Part shown: positions 1 to 12,515 of the stretch, piece after piece
Layout: every line of letters starts with the position of its first letter
How positions within the stretch are numbered: position 1 is the first letter of the stretch
Source of the DNA: Edolisoma coerulescens
Taxonomy: Eukaryota > Chordata > Aves > Passeriformes > Campephagidae
Direction: 5' to 3'
NCBI GenBank assembly: GCA_013397115.1
Contig: VWZW01006279.1
Span: 122,088-186,087, forward strand
DNA length: 64,000 bases
Program-made: the position numbers and the translations under genes
The notes under the pieces: model-generated
What the model saw: the letters and a program-made list of their open reading frames with translations, nothing else
Database searches by the model: none
Told to the model about the DNA's origin: nothing

Positions 1-1832
1 GTACCTAAAGAGAAACAAGAGTCGAACTCTGGTGCCTGCATTCAGACACAATATGCACAGACACACAATATGCACTCAGACTCACAATCATGAAAGTCCA
101 CAAAATCAAACAAAAAGTCAAAGTTACTCATTCAACTTTAGGGTGACATATGCAAACTTGGAATCCCCCTACTTCTGCTTCCCAAGGTAGAAAAAAACCT
201 CAGTTTGCATACTGCACTCAGAGTTGCAGAGGCAAATTTAAACAACAGATAACTGCAAACTAATAAAGTTGCACTTGTGGGGCTGTAGGTATGGAGTCTG
301 AAGTCATCAGCTGAGCTATGAGCTGCATTAACCATCCCAGTCATTAAAATTCACCATGTTCCAAAGCATCTTTCAAAGTCTGTACAACTGTCAAAACACA
401 ATTTACCTTTCTCTGACTTGCCAAAGTATGTAGGTTTCCCCTGCTAATTTATATAAAACAGTGAGCTGTCAATATGAAAGGCTGCAAAACATCACAGTTA
501 AGATACGGAAACACCATCAAATATTTGGAAATTAAAGATGTATCCTACCCTACATTGAAACTGGAGTGCCAACAGTTAGGCAAAAGAGAATAGAAAAACA
601 AAAGCACGTTTGGGAAAAAAGAAAAAAATGTCATGCGTGGAGGCCTTTGTACCACAGGTCCAGTCTACCACAGGAGTGAGAGACCATATTATCTGTTCAG
701 CATAACCATTACTTTTCAATAAATATACTTTTGCACTGATTGAATTTGAAAGGGTAGCAAAGGGATTTTAAAGGTAGAAATTATAACAAGAAATGGAAAA
801 TGTAAGAATTCAGACTCATTAACACTGGTGATGTGCTTGGTCCAGAAATCAAAAGCAGAGGTAAGAAATAAGCTGAATAAAGCACAGTCAAGTCTCAAAG
901 CAAAAAACAAATGCCACCCATACAATTTCTGCCCACCAAGTGTAAAGTTCAGATCCAAATCTGCAGCAAGGGATACAAAACCTCTGTGGGAATATAACAT
1001 GCTCAGGCAGACTCAGCTCTGCTGATTACTCAGCTCTAACCCCTGCATCTGCCCGAGAACCCTTTCAAGATGTGCCTAGTGTACATAAAAAATTCTATGA
1101 TCCAAAATGATAGCAAGTCTTAATGAACACATCCTCAGAAAAAAAAAAGAGATGAAACAGAACTGAAGACTTAGTGCTCCCACTTATGACCTATATTATA
1201 CAAAGGTATGGGCCCATCCACACCCGCACGTGAGGCTGAAGGGTTTCTTAGTTCAGAAACTTAGCACCTTACGTTCACACCTCTTATTGCCTCCTCCTTG
1301 CTCACACAGCCTCTCCTCCTGCCCCATTACCTCGACATTTTAGAGCATGGTCTCTAATAAATATGCAGAAGATTAAAAGTGCTTTATGCCACATGAAAAT
1401 TTTGTTATCATACTTCTAGAAGAAAAAGATGAAGTTCTCATTTTATAGCAACCATTCGAGCAGCTAAGTCTTTTAAAAATGGGTCAAGAAACAAGCTGGG
1501 TAGCAGAAAGCAAAGTAATGGCATAATCAACCTGACATTTTTCTGTATGCTATTTGTTCTCTCCATGTGCTACATAAATACACAGCTTTATTTACCTACT
1601 AACGCTGATGATCAGTTTAAAGATGCAGTTGTATCACATGAAAGAAACACATTCCCCTGTGTTTGTGAAAGGGAATTTTCAGTTGAACAAACAGCCATGG
1701 CTTAAAACATTTCCATTGTGCAGTTCCTCATTCTGCAGGTCTTTCTCGATACGTAATTGGAATACACAATGGGTAACAAGTGCTCTGAAGCAAATACTAA
1801 TTCTTGGTATAATACAGTCTACTTCACCTTAC
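1..1832. other. AT-rich noncoding stretch, no gene recognised
   Basis: I see no exon, RNA gene or repeat family here that I can name. Open frames are short (under about 100 codons) and occur on both strands without coding character. A-rich runs occur near 610-630 and 1139-1150. A CR1-end-like octamer (ATTCTATG) occurs near 1093, but nothing upstream of it resembles CR1, so I do not call it. If the minus-strand gene model at the CpG island is right, this is intron or downstream sequence. Confidence 0.5.
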
Positions 1833-2312
1833 AGAATCATAGAATATCCTGAGTTGGAAGAGAGCCATCAGGATCACCGAGTCCAGCTCCTGGCCCTGTG
1901 CAGGACACCCCAATAATCCCACCATGTGCCTGAGGGCATTGCCCAAAAGCTTCTTGAACTCTGTCAGGCTTGGTGGTCTGAATACTTCCCTGGGGAGCCT
2001 GTTCCAGTGCCCAACCACACTCTGGGTGAAAAACCTTTTCCTGATATCCAACCTAAACCTCCCCTGACTCAGCTTCATGCTGTGTCCTCAAGTCCTATCT
2101 CTGGTCATCAGAGTGAAGAGCTCAGTGCCTGCCACTCTTCTTCCCCTCACAAAGAAACTGTAACTGTGATGAGGTCTCCCCTCAGTCTCCTCCTCTCCAG
2201 GCTGAACAGACCAAGTGACTTCAACCACTCCTCACACGGCTTCCCCTCAGGGCCCTTCACCATCTTCGTGGCACTCCTTTGGACACTCTCTACAAGCTTA
2301 ATGTCTTTTTTT
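1833..2312 (-). mobile_element. CR1 LINE retrotransposon, 5'-truncated 3' fragment
   Basis: CR1 elements are the dominant non-LTR retrotransposons of birds and reptiles; most copies are 5'-truncated. Read on the minus strand, this segment runs from about 2312 to 1833 and ends at the plus-strand string AGAATCATAGAAT. That is the reverse complement of the ATTCTATGATTCT-type 3' terminus that marks CR1. The minus-strand frame between 2078 and 1824 gives the CR1 ORF2 C-terminus, with the segments GRFRLDIRKRFFTQ, VVGHWNRLPREV and PSLTEFKKLL. Further upstream another frame reads RGDLITVTVS, also typical of the end of CR1 ORF2, so the coding part is frameshifted relative to the C-terminal block. No reverse-transcriptase or endonuclease domain is present, so it cannot move on its own. 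The 3' end is well defined; the 5' truncation point near 2312 is approximate. Confidence 0.93.
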
Positions 2313-4399
2313 ATATTGTGTTTATATAGGACTCTGTTTCCCCACCACCACTCCCTAAATTCTCTTACTCTATTTTTAAAGATAAAATCACAAAAGCATT
2401 GTTCCGCAGAACACTATCTGTTACCCCCTAACACTACGAGGAGCACTGCTGCTGGTGATGAACTGGAACTATTGTTGAGTTCCTGTGACACAAAGACTTC
2501 TCCCACCCCCTTAAGAACATAGTTCACAAATCCCTTTGAAGGGATATAGCATATAAATATCACCATCAGTAACATAAAGATCATCTGATGGTTTTTTCAA
2601 ATGAAAGTTTTGTAACTGTATTTCATCCGTTCAGATGACCAAGCACAGAACAGACAGGTCTTCTAGACAGAAAACTAGTATTTTGGTCTCTGTTTCTAGC
2701 TTAAAACAGAAGTTTAACAGAGTCATAAAAATCCATCACATGTGTCTCACAGCAGCAACTGTGTAAGACATAAAACTTGTGCTGCTGCTACCCTGCAAAC
2801 TTCTGCCAGCTCTCCCTGACTCTGAAACTGAGACACTCTCCTCCTGAAGCTGCAGAAAAAGAGTGCAGCACTGGAAACTCAAAAGGACAAGGGATTGCAA
2901 ATCCCATGGCTGCTCCAAGTCAGAGAAAGTGAATGGGGAAGAAATAAGTCTTGCCAGTCCATCCCCAAGATGTACTGCAGGTACAGCTGGCTTGGCAGCA
3001 CAGCCACCCTGGGACCTGGGAAACTGTGGCACCCACAGCTTAGGAAGTGGCAAAGCTTTATGCTTGGTTGCAGATTTTTGAGTGCACTGCTTCACAGCAA
3101 GTTATTTCTTGGGCTTTGTAACAAACAGAGACAGAAACAAGCAAAAAAATACATAGCAGAAAGTTAAAACAAGTGCTAATTTTGATTAGATTTTTGCTTC
3201 ATTCAATGTGTGCTGGTTGCCTTTGGGGGGAGGGGGTGGGACGGATTAATTGTCTTGCGCTGACGTGTTTGTGAGGGGAGTGCGGCATTTGCAAAAGACC
3301 GGACTCTGCAGGAAGCCCCTCCGCACAAACACAACATAGCCCCTTTCTGGCAAGCTCCAAAGCAGTTACAAATGCAGCAACAACACTTACATTGTAAACT
3401 CTGTGGGGCAAGAGTTACCCTTAAGTTTGCAAAGTTCTAGCAAAACTGCATCTCTGCCCTTGACAATGACTCCCAATGCCTATAAATAACACAAAAGATC
3501 ACAAAATGTTTTGGTGCACCATTTTAAAAAATGTAAGTTCACAAACAGAGTATTTCCATAGAAGTAAATCCGAATACACACCGTGCTAAAATTAAGCATA
3601 TAAATGAAGATCAGGGCCCTACTCATTTTGGCCAGAACAGTTCAGTTACACGGCCATAAGGCAGCATAAAACACAGAAACAAACCGGGAACTCATGCCAG
3701 TGTCTTGCACTGTTGTGGATCACCACCTCTTGCCACTTAGGAGTGAAAACTATAGTTTCTCTCATACTGGAAACTCTACCTTGTGATTAAACCAAGGTCA
3801 AAAGGAGGGTGCAATACTACTAACACATCTTCTCTGCACATATTCTCCATACACAAACAAGTACTTCAGACATGTTTTAAAACCTTAGGAATCAGCTTAT
3901 GCTAAATTTGACATCAGCTAAAGAGTTTTATTTAGACTGGAAAATGCTTTGTGACAGAAAATCAGTTTTAGTCGATTTAACTGGTAATGGACAAAATAAG
4001 AAAGACTTATTAACAGTGTAAGCACTTACATATCATTATGTGCTGTATTTTGTGATGTTGTATTAGAAATCAAGGGAAACTGAAGTGATTAGTATCATCC
4101 TGATATGCAATTGTGATAAGAGCATTAGCTAGATGCAGAGTAAGTTACCTATTGTATTTCACACACTTCTGAAAACAGCTTGGCTTTTCTGGCCATTAAA
4201 TATTTTTCTGCAATTGCCTAGATTTTATTCCATGTTTTTATTCAGTTTCATATTTTTAAGTTATTTGGCAAGCATATCTCAATTTTCTGTACACTGAGGG
4301 CACCCTCTGCATAATCTTAAACATATTTCTGCTTTTTCTGAGAGAGCCATTGAAAAAGCCTTCTCTAAATTGTCCACATGATTCAGTCTGGTTTAACAG
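2313..4399. other. Noncoding stretch, nothing recognised
   Basis: No named repeat or exon is visible. Around 2740-3110 base composition is somewhat higher in GC and both strands are open for up to 119 codons, but the translations resemble no family I know. A G-rich run (GGGGGGAGGGGGTGGG) lies at about 3225-3240 and could form a G-quadruplex on the plus strand. Confidence 0.4.
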
Positions 4400-4885
4400 A
4401 TGTCCTGGATCCATCCAGAACAAGGTTAATGTTTGCAGTAGTCAGGAGGGAACATGGCTAGGACCTGGAGGTTATTCTACACCACTGGGGATGGGAGGGA
4501 GAGAGTCTCTTCCAGCAAGGAGGGACTCCTTCTGGTCGAGTAACCTTGGCAGAAGGAGCGGTGGGATGGCCCTGCTTCCGAGCTGGAGGGAGTGGTCAGG
4601 ATGGCGTGGCTGCTGTCGGGTCAGGTCTGGCTTGGGGAGCACTTTGCCTGCGAATCACTCTCCCTCTTTCGTACACTTCTGTTAATATTGTTGCTGTTAC
4701 TGTTCCTCGTCTTCTCTCATTGCTGTTTGCACTAAATTGTTCTTATCTCAACCTGTGATCTTTACCTTTTGTGCCTCCGATTCTCCTCTCTAACCTGCCA
4801 CAGAGGATGGGGGAAGGGGAGGGAGGAGCAAGCAGTGCATGGTTTTAGTGGAAGCATTAAATTGGGGAATATCATTCCTAAAAAC
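4400..4885 (+). mobile_element. ERV-type LTR fragment (avian), plus orientation
   Basis: The segment from about 4680 to 4860 follows the 3' part of a common avian endogenous-retrovirus LTR. It has a TTATTGTTGTTACT-like stretch, then TTGTTCTTATCTCAACCTGTG, a pyrimidine-rich block, then a purine block (GGGGAAGGGGAGGGAGGAGC) followed by a GCATGGTTTTAGT-like tail. The G-rich part upstream (4440-4640) is probably the same LTR. No retroviral gene is present, so this is a remnant or solo LTR. Family assignment is from memory of avian LTR consensus patterns. Both outer edges are estimates and I did not see a target-site duplication. Confidence 0.62.
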
Positions 4886-7800
4886 ACAACAACAGATTTT
4901 TAGTGTGAATTTTAGAACGGTTTTAGAGAAAACAAGTTCTTTTACAGCCATTAAGTGAATGCCAATCAGTCATATTCATGGTGTTTAAAGTGGGTTTTGG
5001 TGTTTCCTGGAGTTATTTTTCTATTCTTATGCTATGACAGTGTTTGTGACACCGAATCATTTCTGATTAATTTACAGCAAGAAATACAGTAACAATGTTC
5101 AAAGTATTCTAAAAAGAAAAAAAAAATATAAAAAAATCCTTGGAAAACAGAAGAGAAAACTACAGTCCTAACAGCAAGACACATGCCATCAAGTCCACCA
5201 GTCACTCCACTGACTGAAAAAAGGAAGAAGTTCCAGCTTTAGAAATGAAGAGTAGTAGTATCACCTTACAGCATGTTTTGAAAGCTCCTGGAATATACCA
5301 GCATTTCAAAAATCAAGTTTTATAAACCAAACAGGTTTATGTTTTATCTGATTAAAAAAAAAAAAGTCATACAAAAGCAGAAATAAAGTGAAAATATGTT
5401 ACAGACTTGGGGTAAATAAAGCTAAGTTTATGTATCTGAAAGAACAACATCAGAATTTCTAGAAATACACTACAGTAAAATAGTAAGATAGGAGTGACTG
5501 AAATAACATGATATGAATTACCATAATCAACTGGAAGAAAAAAAAATGAAACCCAAACTCATGCTTTAAAATCCTTGAAAATTAGTGACGGGCTAAAATA
5601 GATCCCTGATCAGTCGGTCACAAGCAATTTGCCCATGTTGGATGCAGCACCTTTTCAGGAACCTGCAGCATCAGGAAAATTACAACTTTTGCTCCCCTCC
5701 ACACATACAGGCACAAAAACATTGTTATGGGTGTTCTGTTTCAGACGACTGACGTGTAAATTAAAAATAAACCTCTCCTGGAAATAACACACAGACGATG
5801 CAAGTTTGAATCCCCAGGTACTGTCTCAAATGAAATATTCTTGAAGTCTGGTGGCTTTTATATTGACTATTTGAAGGCATTACTGATGAAAAGTTGCACC
5901 ACTCCTTTTTTGACTCTGGCAAAGAGGTGAGAAGCTAACCCAAGCAACATTAAATAAATACACAAACTCCTACAAACACTCAAGCAACATTAAGGCTACT
6001 GAAGGGATAGAATAAATCACTAACAAACAGGCAAAAGGCAGAGTTTTCTGGGGCAAGTTTGAGTCCCAAGATGAATATTCAGCCTGCGGCAACTTATCCT
6101 CTCCCTTCCAGGGGGCAATTCAATTGGACATAATGTTCATGAGGTAATTCCCATATGCACAGCCATACAAGCGCAGAGATATTCTCATTTTGGTAGTGAC
6201 ATGAGATCACCATAAAAACCACTTGATGGTATGTAGAATCCACGGGATTATTTTTGGAATAAAGATCTTATCATTTAGACTCTACTCCTGAAGCAGATGA
6301 ATTTGATTTTCTTTCAGTATATACAAAAACCAATATATGATACAGAAGGATACTTCAAACGCACTTCAGTGCCTTCAGAAGGAACGAAGTTAATATGACG
6401 TGTCTTTTAGTGATTGGTAATTTTTGCAAAACTATCACAATCTTACTTGACTCTTAGTCTGACTATGTAGGGAAAAAAATTGTGTAAAGAATCAATAAAA
6501 GCATTTCAATCACAGCCGACCTTATGAGTGAAAAACCATAAGACATCCTATTCAGCACATTACTAAACAAGAACATCTTATAGCAACAAGAAAAACTTCA
6601 AGTTTTGTTTTGGAGGCAGCACAATAAACAAAGACATGCCTGGGCACTATATTCTCATGCTTATGCTTTTTATCTTAGTGCCCCTATAGATCTGAAATTC
6701 AATGCATTCTGCTGTAATGGTAGAATTTGAACAGAAATGCCTACAGGAGGCGGGGAAACATCTCCCGGCAGTCTTTGTCAAGGCTTAGAGAGAAGAGCCA
6801 TGTGAAAGACTTTAATTTCTCTTCCTTGTACAACATCTCTTGTTCTTCCTGTAGTTAAACTCACAGGTGAGGGCCACCATCACCTTCAGGACAAGAGCAG
6901 TATTTCTCAGCTAATAAGCAAAGCATGCTTCTGCAGGGGGAAAAAAAAAAAAAAAGAAAGAATAACAACAACAAAAAAAGAGTGCAGACCAAGATGAATA
7001 CTGGCAGAGAAACGACCTGAGCTTCAATAAACGCTTGTGGGGGAGGGGGAGTACTTGCCACAGCACCAGCGTCTTGCTTCTGCTACAACAGCATCATCTA
7101 GCTGATCTCACCACCGAGCTGAATTGAACAAACTGAACAGGAAGTATAAAGGAAAAAAATAGACAAGATATGATTTATTATGTACTATACAAGAACCACT
7201 GGTTTAACTGTCTGCATTTCAGTACATCCTGACAGAAAGGGGGGAAAAAAAATCAATATTTATTTTAAAAGCAACGGTTCTTACAAGGAAAAAAAAAAAA
7301 AGAGAGAGAACAAAAAACCCAGCTGCACTTGCTGCTCAATTAAAAACCAAATGAAAGCACAGTTGGGAGAAGTAATATTAAGGCACTGATAGATCTTAGA
7401 AATATACAAGTTTGTTGCTAACAGATTAAGGTAAGACAGACCATCTTTTGAATGCTATGAGAATAGCACATGTGTCCTCCTCTAATGAGCGGCAAGACTC
7501 ATAAATCATGAACAGCAAAATCATGAGCTCCCAGGGAGGTCTACCTCTTCATCTGTGACAATTAATGTGTCACTCTCACAGCAACCCAGAGGCAAATTCC
7601 TTATGCTATTTTTTATGCATGTATTGTCTTAAAACATATCTCTTCCAAAATTACACTTGACATTTCTTTAATGGACTGACTTGCACTCCAGCCAACCAGC
7701 ATCATAGATTTACAGGCATCAGACACAATAAAGATCTTATAAAATTTATCTAATATTCTATTCCCCCCCCCCAATATAAAGGGACAAAAGGTATTGAAGT

Positions 7801-9225
7801 ATCTTTTTTTACTTATTACCAGTAACACTTACTTATACAGGGAGACAGTCTTCTCAAGGTTTGTCATGAATTTTTCATGATTAAAAGCAGTTAAAATAGT
7901 CTATGGTTTTGACCTATATTCACAAAAGAAGGGAACATAAATGTAAATAAGGAATAACAAGGGAACAACAAAATGTAAATACCCATTCCACAGTATGCAC
8001 AGAAATCAAAAGGCTTACCTTAGGGTAAGCTTATACTATGCCTAATTTTTAGGTTAGTCCCTGATAAAGGCTGATAAAGATCACAGCCTGCATCATCCGC
8101 CTAGCACTCTAAATTTGCTTCAGTGCAATTTTCTTTAATACCTTTGCACACTCCTTGTGTGCAAATAGACCTCAACTCGAGCCATTTCCCGGGGTTTTTC
8201 TCTCTCTTACTTTCATCATATATTTTGTGCCATCTGCAGACAAGCAGCACTACTCACATAAGTTGTCTTACTAAGAAAAGTCAGCTGGATCATTCAGCAG
8301 ACAAAGCCTGAAAGCTTGTCTCTCCCTATAAACAAGGGGAGTGGAAGAGGTTTACAGCAGTAAATGAGGCCTTTGACAAGGAAGCTGCAGCAGTTTTCTG
8401 CCAGGGGGTAGGACACCGTCCTCTCCCATCCCATTCCTGCCCAAGGACTGCCATCTGTGTAGCTGAGACAGCAGAAGAGAATGAATGCCCTTGCCACCCT
8501 CACCACTGTTCACCCTCGACGTATTCATTTAATCCGTAATGCTATGAGCTACGATAGAAAATCATTTTCCTGGATTTTATATTTATTCACCTTACAGGAA
8601 ATTAACAGCATTTTTAAAGTAACAGAAGATAAATCCAACTTTGTTTACTCAGTACCACGCTTTAAAAGCTGCCAATCTAATATTTTTTCCCTACAATCTA
8701 CACTCATAAATGAGCACATGCCAGTAGGCATGCCACTAAAAAAATAGTTTTCCTTCTGCAGGTACAACTATCCGAAGTGGGAGATAAAAAGAAGTCAAGA
8801 ACTCTTTACCACCTGGGGTTTGCAACATTGGTATCTCTGTCATCATACATCCAAGCAGGGAGAGCAGGTGAGAATCTACAGGAAAGCACTGAATGGGTCT
8901 TGGACTTGTGAGCTCTGGCAGCCAGCACACCCCTCCTCCTCCTCAGTTGCTATTAGAGGTCAGGAATAAAGATTAAACAAGGAATTCACAACCTGATTCT
9001 GGTGTCCTACCCAAAGGCTTCAAAACTCCAGCTCTTTCACGGCAGACGTAATTTTACTGCCTCAGTGACAACAATCTCAACAGGCAATGAGCATAGGCAA
9101 AAAAAAAAAAATCTGTGATAAAGAGCTATACAATCTCCAGCTATCACACAAATTATTTAGGATTTTAAATCAATATTTGAGATATATTCTGAAATTCCGA
9201 ATCATAGGGACAAAAAAAAAAAAAA
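4886..9225. other. AT-rich noncoding stretch with simple-sequence runs
   Basis: No exon or RNA gene is recognised. It contains A-rich runs (5113-5150, 5352-5364, 6940-6965, 7290-7320), a run of ten C at 7763-7772 and a repeated 13-mer, CAAGCAACATTAA, at 5941-5953 and again at 5981-5993. Open frames are short and of low complexity. Confidence 0.4.
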
Positions 9226-9259
9226 NNNNNNNNNNNNNNNNNNNNNNNNNNNNNNNNNN
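9226..9259. other. Assembly gap (34 N)
   Basis: There are 34 consecutive N directly after a run of A. The gap probably reflects a homopolymer that failed in assembly. Any open frame crossing it is an artefact. Confidence 0.98.
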
Positions 9260-10849
9260 AACTTTCAAAGATGGGGAAAGATGGAAAAGTGTCTCTTGCT
9301 ATGTTTCAGTATCTCACTACTATTTGTAATGTTAGAAAATTAGCAAGAGCATCTCTTCTTGCACCAACTCTGTGGCTGTTTCTTTCACTACAGTGACTCT
9401 GGAAGTGACTAACACCATAAGCACGTGAATGCCACACTACAGCACAACCAGTGCTTACATGCCGGGACCTGAAAGACTTTGGCACCAATCAGAAAATGAG
9501 ATGGTGAGATTCGCATTTGCATGTCAGAGGCTGCCATCACGTCTCTGGGGGATGGTCACACATTTTTCCAAATCCCTACAAGACTACTCGGAACTCAAAC
9601 CATGCAAATCTGGCACTCACTGGAGAGGAGACAGCTGCCCTGAAGAGACGGCAAGCCCAGGAGGATAGATACTTGCCACTGAAAGCCAGGCCTTATTTTT
9701 CACATCCCCTGCTACTCCAGCAGCAGGCCACCTGGCACCAGCTGGCCAGGCACTCTCAAGCAGCACAGAAAGAATATAATTTCACCAAATTGCCTGCTGC
9801 CTCCAGTCCCCTGCCTGACATGCACGTCCTTGTTGCATAGGTAGGGTAACATTCATAGGGCTCCTAAAAGCTTCCTATTACAGCCTAAAAGGAAAAAAAA
9901 AAAAAAAGTGACAGAAAACCCTGGTGAGGGTCCTGTGGAGCAGATGCAAGCTGAAGGAACAGAAGAGATCATTATGACTTTTATTTCTTCATACTTACAC
10001 TAGAGAACTCTAGTGGGCTACACAAAATTAATGAGGACCTGTATTAAACATGTAGCCACTCCCTCTATATAATGAATACGTGGGCATTAAAAACCCCTGC
10101 TGCTCTTCTCAAAGCAGATGGGGTAATGCTCGGCAGCCCTGGCTTTGAATGCATCTGGTAGCCTACTGTCATCTTGCACAAAGCTCCTTCTCAGTCCCCA
10201 GGCAGGGGCTGCTGGTGTGGGACACAAAGCAAGGCTCTACGTAACCATCGCAGAATGGAACTCTAACACGCTTCAAACCTTAGCGGCATAAATAGGCTTC
10301 CTCACGCTACCTTGCAACAGGAAAACACAAAAGATGCCTTGGACTGGATGTGCAGAATTGCGGAACAAGCTTGCTCAAAGAAATTAGGTGATGTGAGCCC
10401 TGTACCTGCAAATACACCAGAGATCAGCGCAACAAATAGGACTCGTGACCGGAAAAGCCCGGCTTTCATTGAAATGCCTGCTTCATCACTGGTGAAAAAA
10501 TCTTCACCGCCACAACACCAGAGGACAGTTCTGAGGATGCACAACTTCACAATGAATATTTTGCATGACTCTCTCCATGCTGGCATATAGCTTTTCTATA
10601 TGTTTAATAATAATAATTAAAAAATTAAACTATTACATAAATAGTTGTTTAATAATAACTACTATTAAATAAAATTTTAAAATTCTTCTTACATCGTTGA
10701 AACCACAGAAATAGCCGTGGCTAAGAACTCTGCACCAGAGATGTTTATGAAGCCATGCACGTTAATGAATACCCAGGGACTCTTCATTACATGAATTGGT
10801 GACAATGGAGCAACGGTTGTGCAGATGTACAGCCCCATTCATATGCATA
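9260..10849. other. Noncoding stretch, nothing recognised
   Basis: Open frames on the plus strand at 9429-9840 and 10312-10590 (up to 107 codons) do not resemble any family I know. An AT-only stretch with ATTAAA and AATAAT repeats lies at about 10605-10690. Confidence 0.35.
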
Positions 10850-11240
10850 TGTCCGGGTCCAGGCAATCCCAGGCTGGCTGGGGGGATCCTTTGTCCACCC
10901 GCCGCCCTTCGGGAAGCGAAGGGCTGTAGCAATGCAGCACAGTGACTCCTTTGGAGGGGCAATCAATGGTATTAAAGCACAGCCACAAGGCTTGGGCCAG
11001 GCGCCTGTGCAGGACCCAGATACGCTGGGTACATGTGCAACGGCGAGAAACATCTCCTACAACAGGGAGAAGGGGCTTCAGATGCACATGGCAGGGAACA
11101 AGGGATCAGGCAGCTGCAGCGCTCCAAGAGCCTCACGAGAGGTGTGTTTGTACGTGCATGTGGCACTGCACAGGGACGGAAACGCGGCCACCGAGAGATG
11201 AGAAGCACCAGCATTCCAAAATGGCAGTCTCAGCCCCCGC
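10850..11240. promoter_or_regulatory. Orphan CpG-enriched patch, possible regulatory element
   Basis: Against AT-rich surroundings this block has raised GC and many CpG dinucleotides, for example in GTCCGGGT, CACCCGCCGCCC, GGCGCC, CAACGGCGAG and AACGCGGCCACCGAG. It includes an 8-bp stem, GCCCTTCG with CGAAGGGC around a five-base loop, near 10902-10922. Several overlapping frames are open on both strands for 60-163 codons, which is what raised GC alone would produce, so I call no gene. It could be an alternative promoter, an enhancer, or an exon of the presumed minus-strand gene. Function is inferred from composition only. Confidence 0.3.
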
Positions 11241-12443
11241 ACGGCTTGACACGCAAAGCTGCAACAGCGCAAGTTTGCACTTGAAATCAAATGCATCCAA
11301 AACCAGAAGCATTGGTCACTGGGCTCCCACCCCCACAAAAAGGCCTCTCAGACAAAAAAAGCAAGTGACCACTGTGAGAACACAGTGGGACCCACCGTGC
11401 AGGAAAGGCTGTCAAAGGTGCCTGTTCAACTAGCAAAAGATTTAGAACAGAGCATTTTATTCCCCATCTTGCTTTGAGATAACACTACACTGCAAGTGAG
11501 AGGAAGTCAAAATGGTTTTTAATATTTAAACCAACACAAAACTCTAATTTTAACTCGATTGCGTTCCTTTAAAACACCAATTTCAGCACAGAACTCTGTA
11601 ACAAATTTGTTCAGACTAAGATCCAAATCCATACCACAAATGCTTCCCATGACCAAAACAGTGTTAATCAAACATGTACAAATCCTTAAAAGAAAACGTA
11701 ATGGCTTTAGGGGATCAATGCAACTTTAAAAACCCCATTTTATAAATGTGTTGCCCTCAATTTGCATTTGCATGACATTTCTGGCTCCAAAATCTCCAAA
11801 ATGCAATACAATCCATCATTCACCTAGCCATTATCAACCCACAACACGTAACATGTGCTTTAATTTCATGCCACCCTGCATTGAAAAAAAAAAATCTTTG
11901 AAATATTAAATAATTAAAATATATGACTTGCCACTGAGGTCCAAATAAGATATTTGTATCAAATCCTGCCAGTTTATTGCTTTACCAGCTGCTTATGAAC
12001 AGGGATAACGCTTTCAAAAAGGTTCTTTAAAGGCTTATATTATTCATCAGTTTTCTGAAACTATTAAGTTACACTCCCATTTCCCACCCCCATCACCAAT
12101 TGTAGGTCTTTGTTAAACATTCTTTTAGCTTTTACCATGGCAAAGGAAAAAAGCAATGAATTGTGGGATGCCTCTTACTCTGGGGGAGAGGTTTTGAATA
12201 GAACAGCTGTCCAGAGGTCAGGCAAAAACGCATTCCCCTCTGACAATAAGGGGCTTTTTGTGGGGAAGGAATGGGAATTCAGAAAAAGAATTTATGGAAT
12301 TGGGTAGACACAATAAGAGGTTAAAGAGAGAACTTCAATCAAGAGGAAAGGGGGGAAAATAAGGCACTGCAAAAGAGAAGGGAGACATCACCAGCCACAC
12401 CGGCAGGGAGCAAAATGCTGAAACAGTTGTTCTATCAGAAAGA
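11241..12443. other. Noncoding stretch, nothing recognised
   Basis: Sequence becomes AT-rich again after the CpG patch. No exon, RNA gene or named repeat is visible, and only short open frames occur. Confidence 0.4.
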
Positions 12444-12451
12444 AATATATA

Positions 12452-12512
<61 letters not shown>
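12444..12512. repeat. Compound AT/GA microsatellite
   Basis: A short AT-alternating run (from about 12444) passes into a pure GA dinucleotide repeat of 57 bases, 12456-12512. Both strands translate as long Arg-Glu or Ser-Leu runs, which are artefacts. GA tracts of this length are usually polymorphic and can form purine-pyrimidine triplex DNA. Confidence 0.98.

Positions 12513-12515
<3 letters not shown>

Noticed and set aside
1086..1105. Possible second CR1 3' end (ATTCTATG)
   Set aside because: Only a single octamer is present, without CR1-like sequence upstream.
1926..2522. 198-codon plus-strand frame
   Set aside because: It is the antisense shadow of the CR1 element at 1833-2312 and runs on into flanking sequence; its translation follows from the reverse complement of CR1 ORF2.
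9087..9329. Plus-strand frame across the gap
   Set aside because: It spans 34 unresolved bases, so the frame is meaningless.
9429..9840. Plus-strand frame with an ALTGEETAALKRRQAQED-like segment
   Set aside because: It looked domain-like at first, but I could not tie it to any family, no splice acceptor fits, and the length is within chance.
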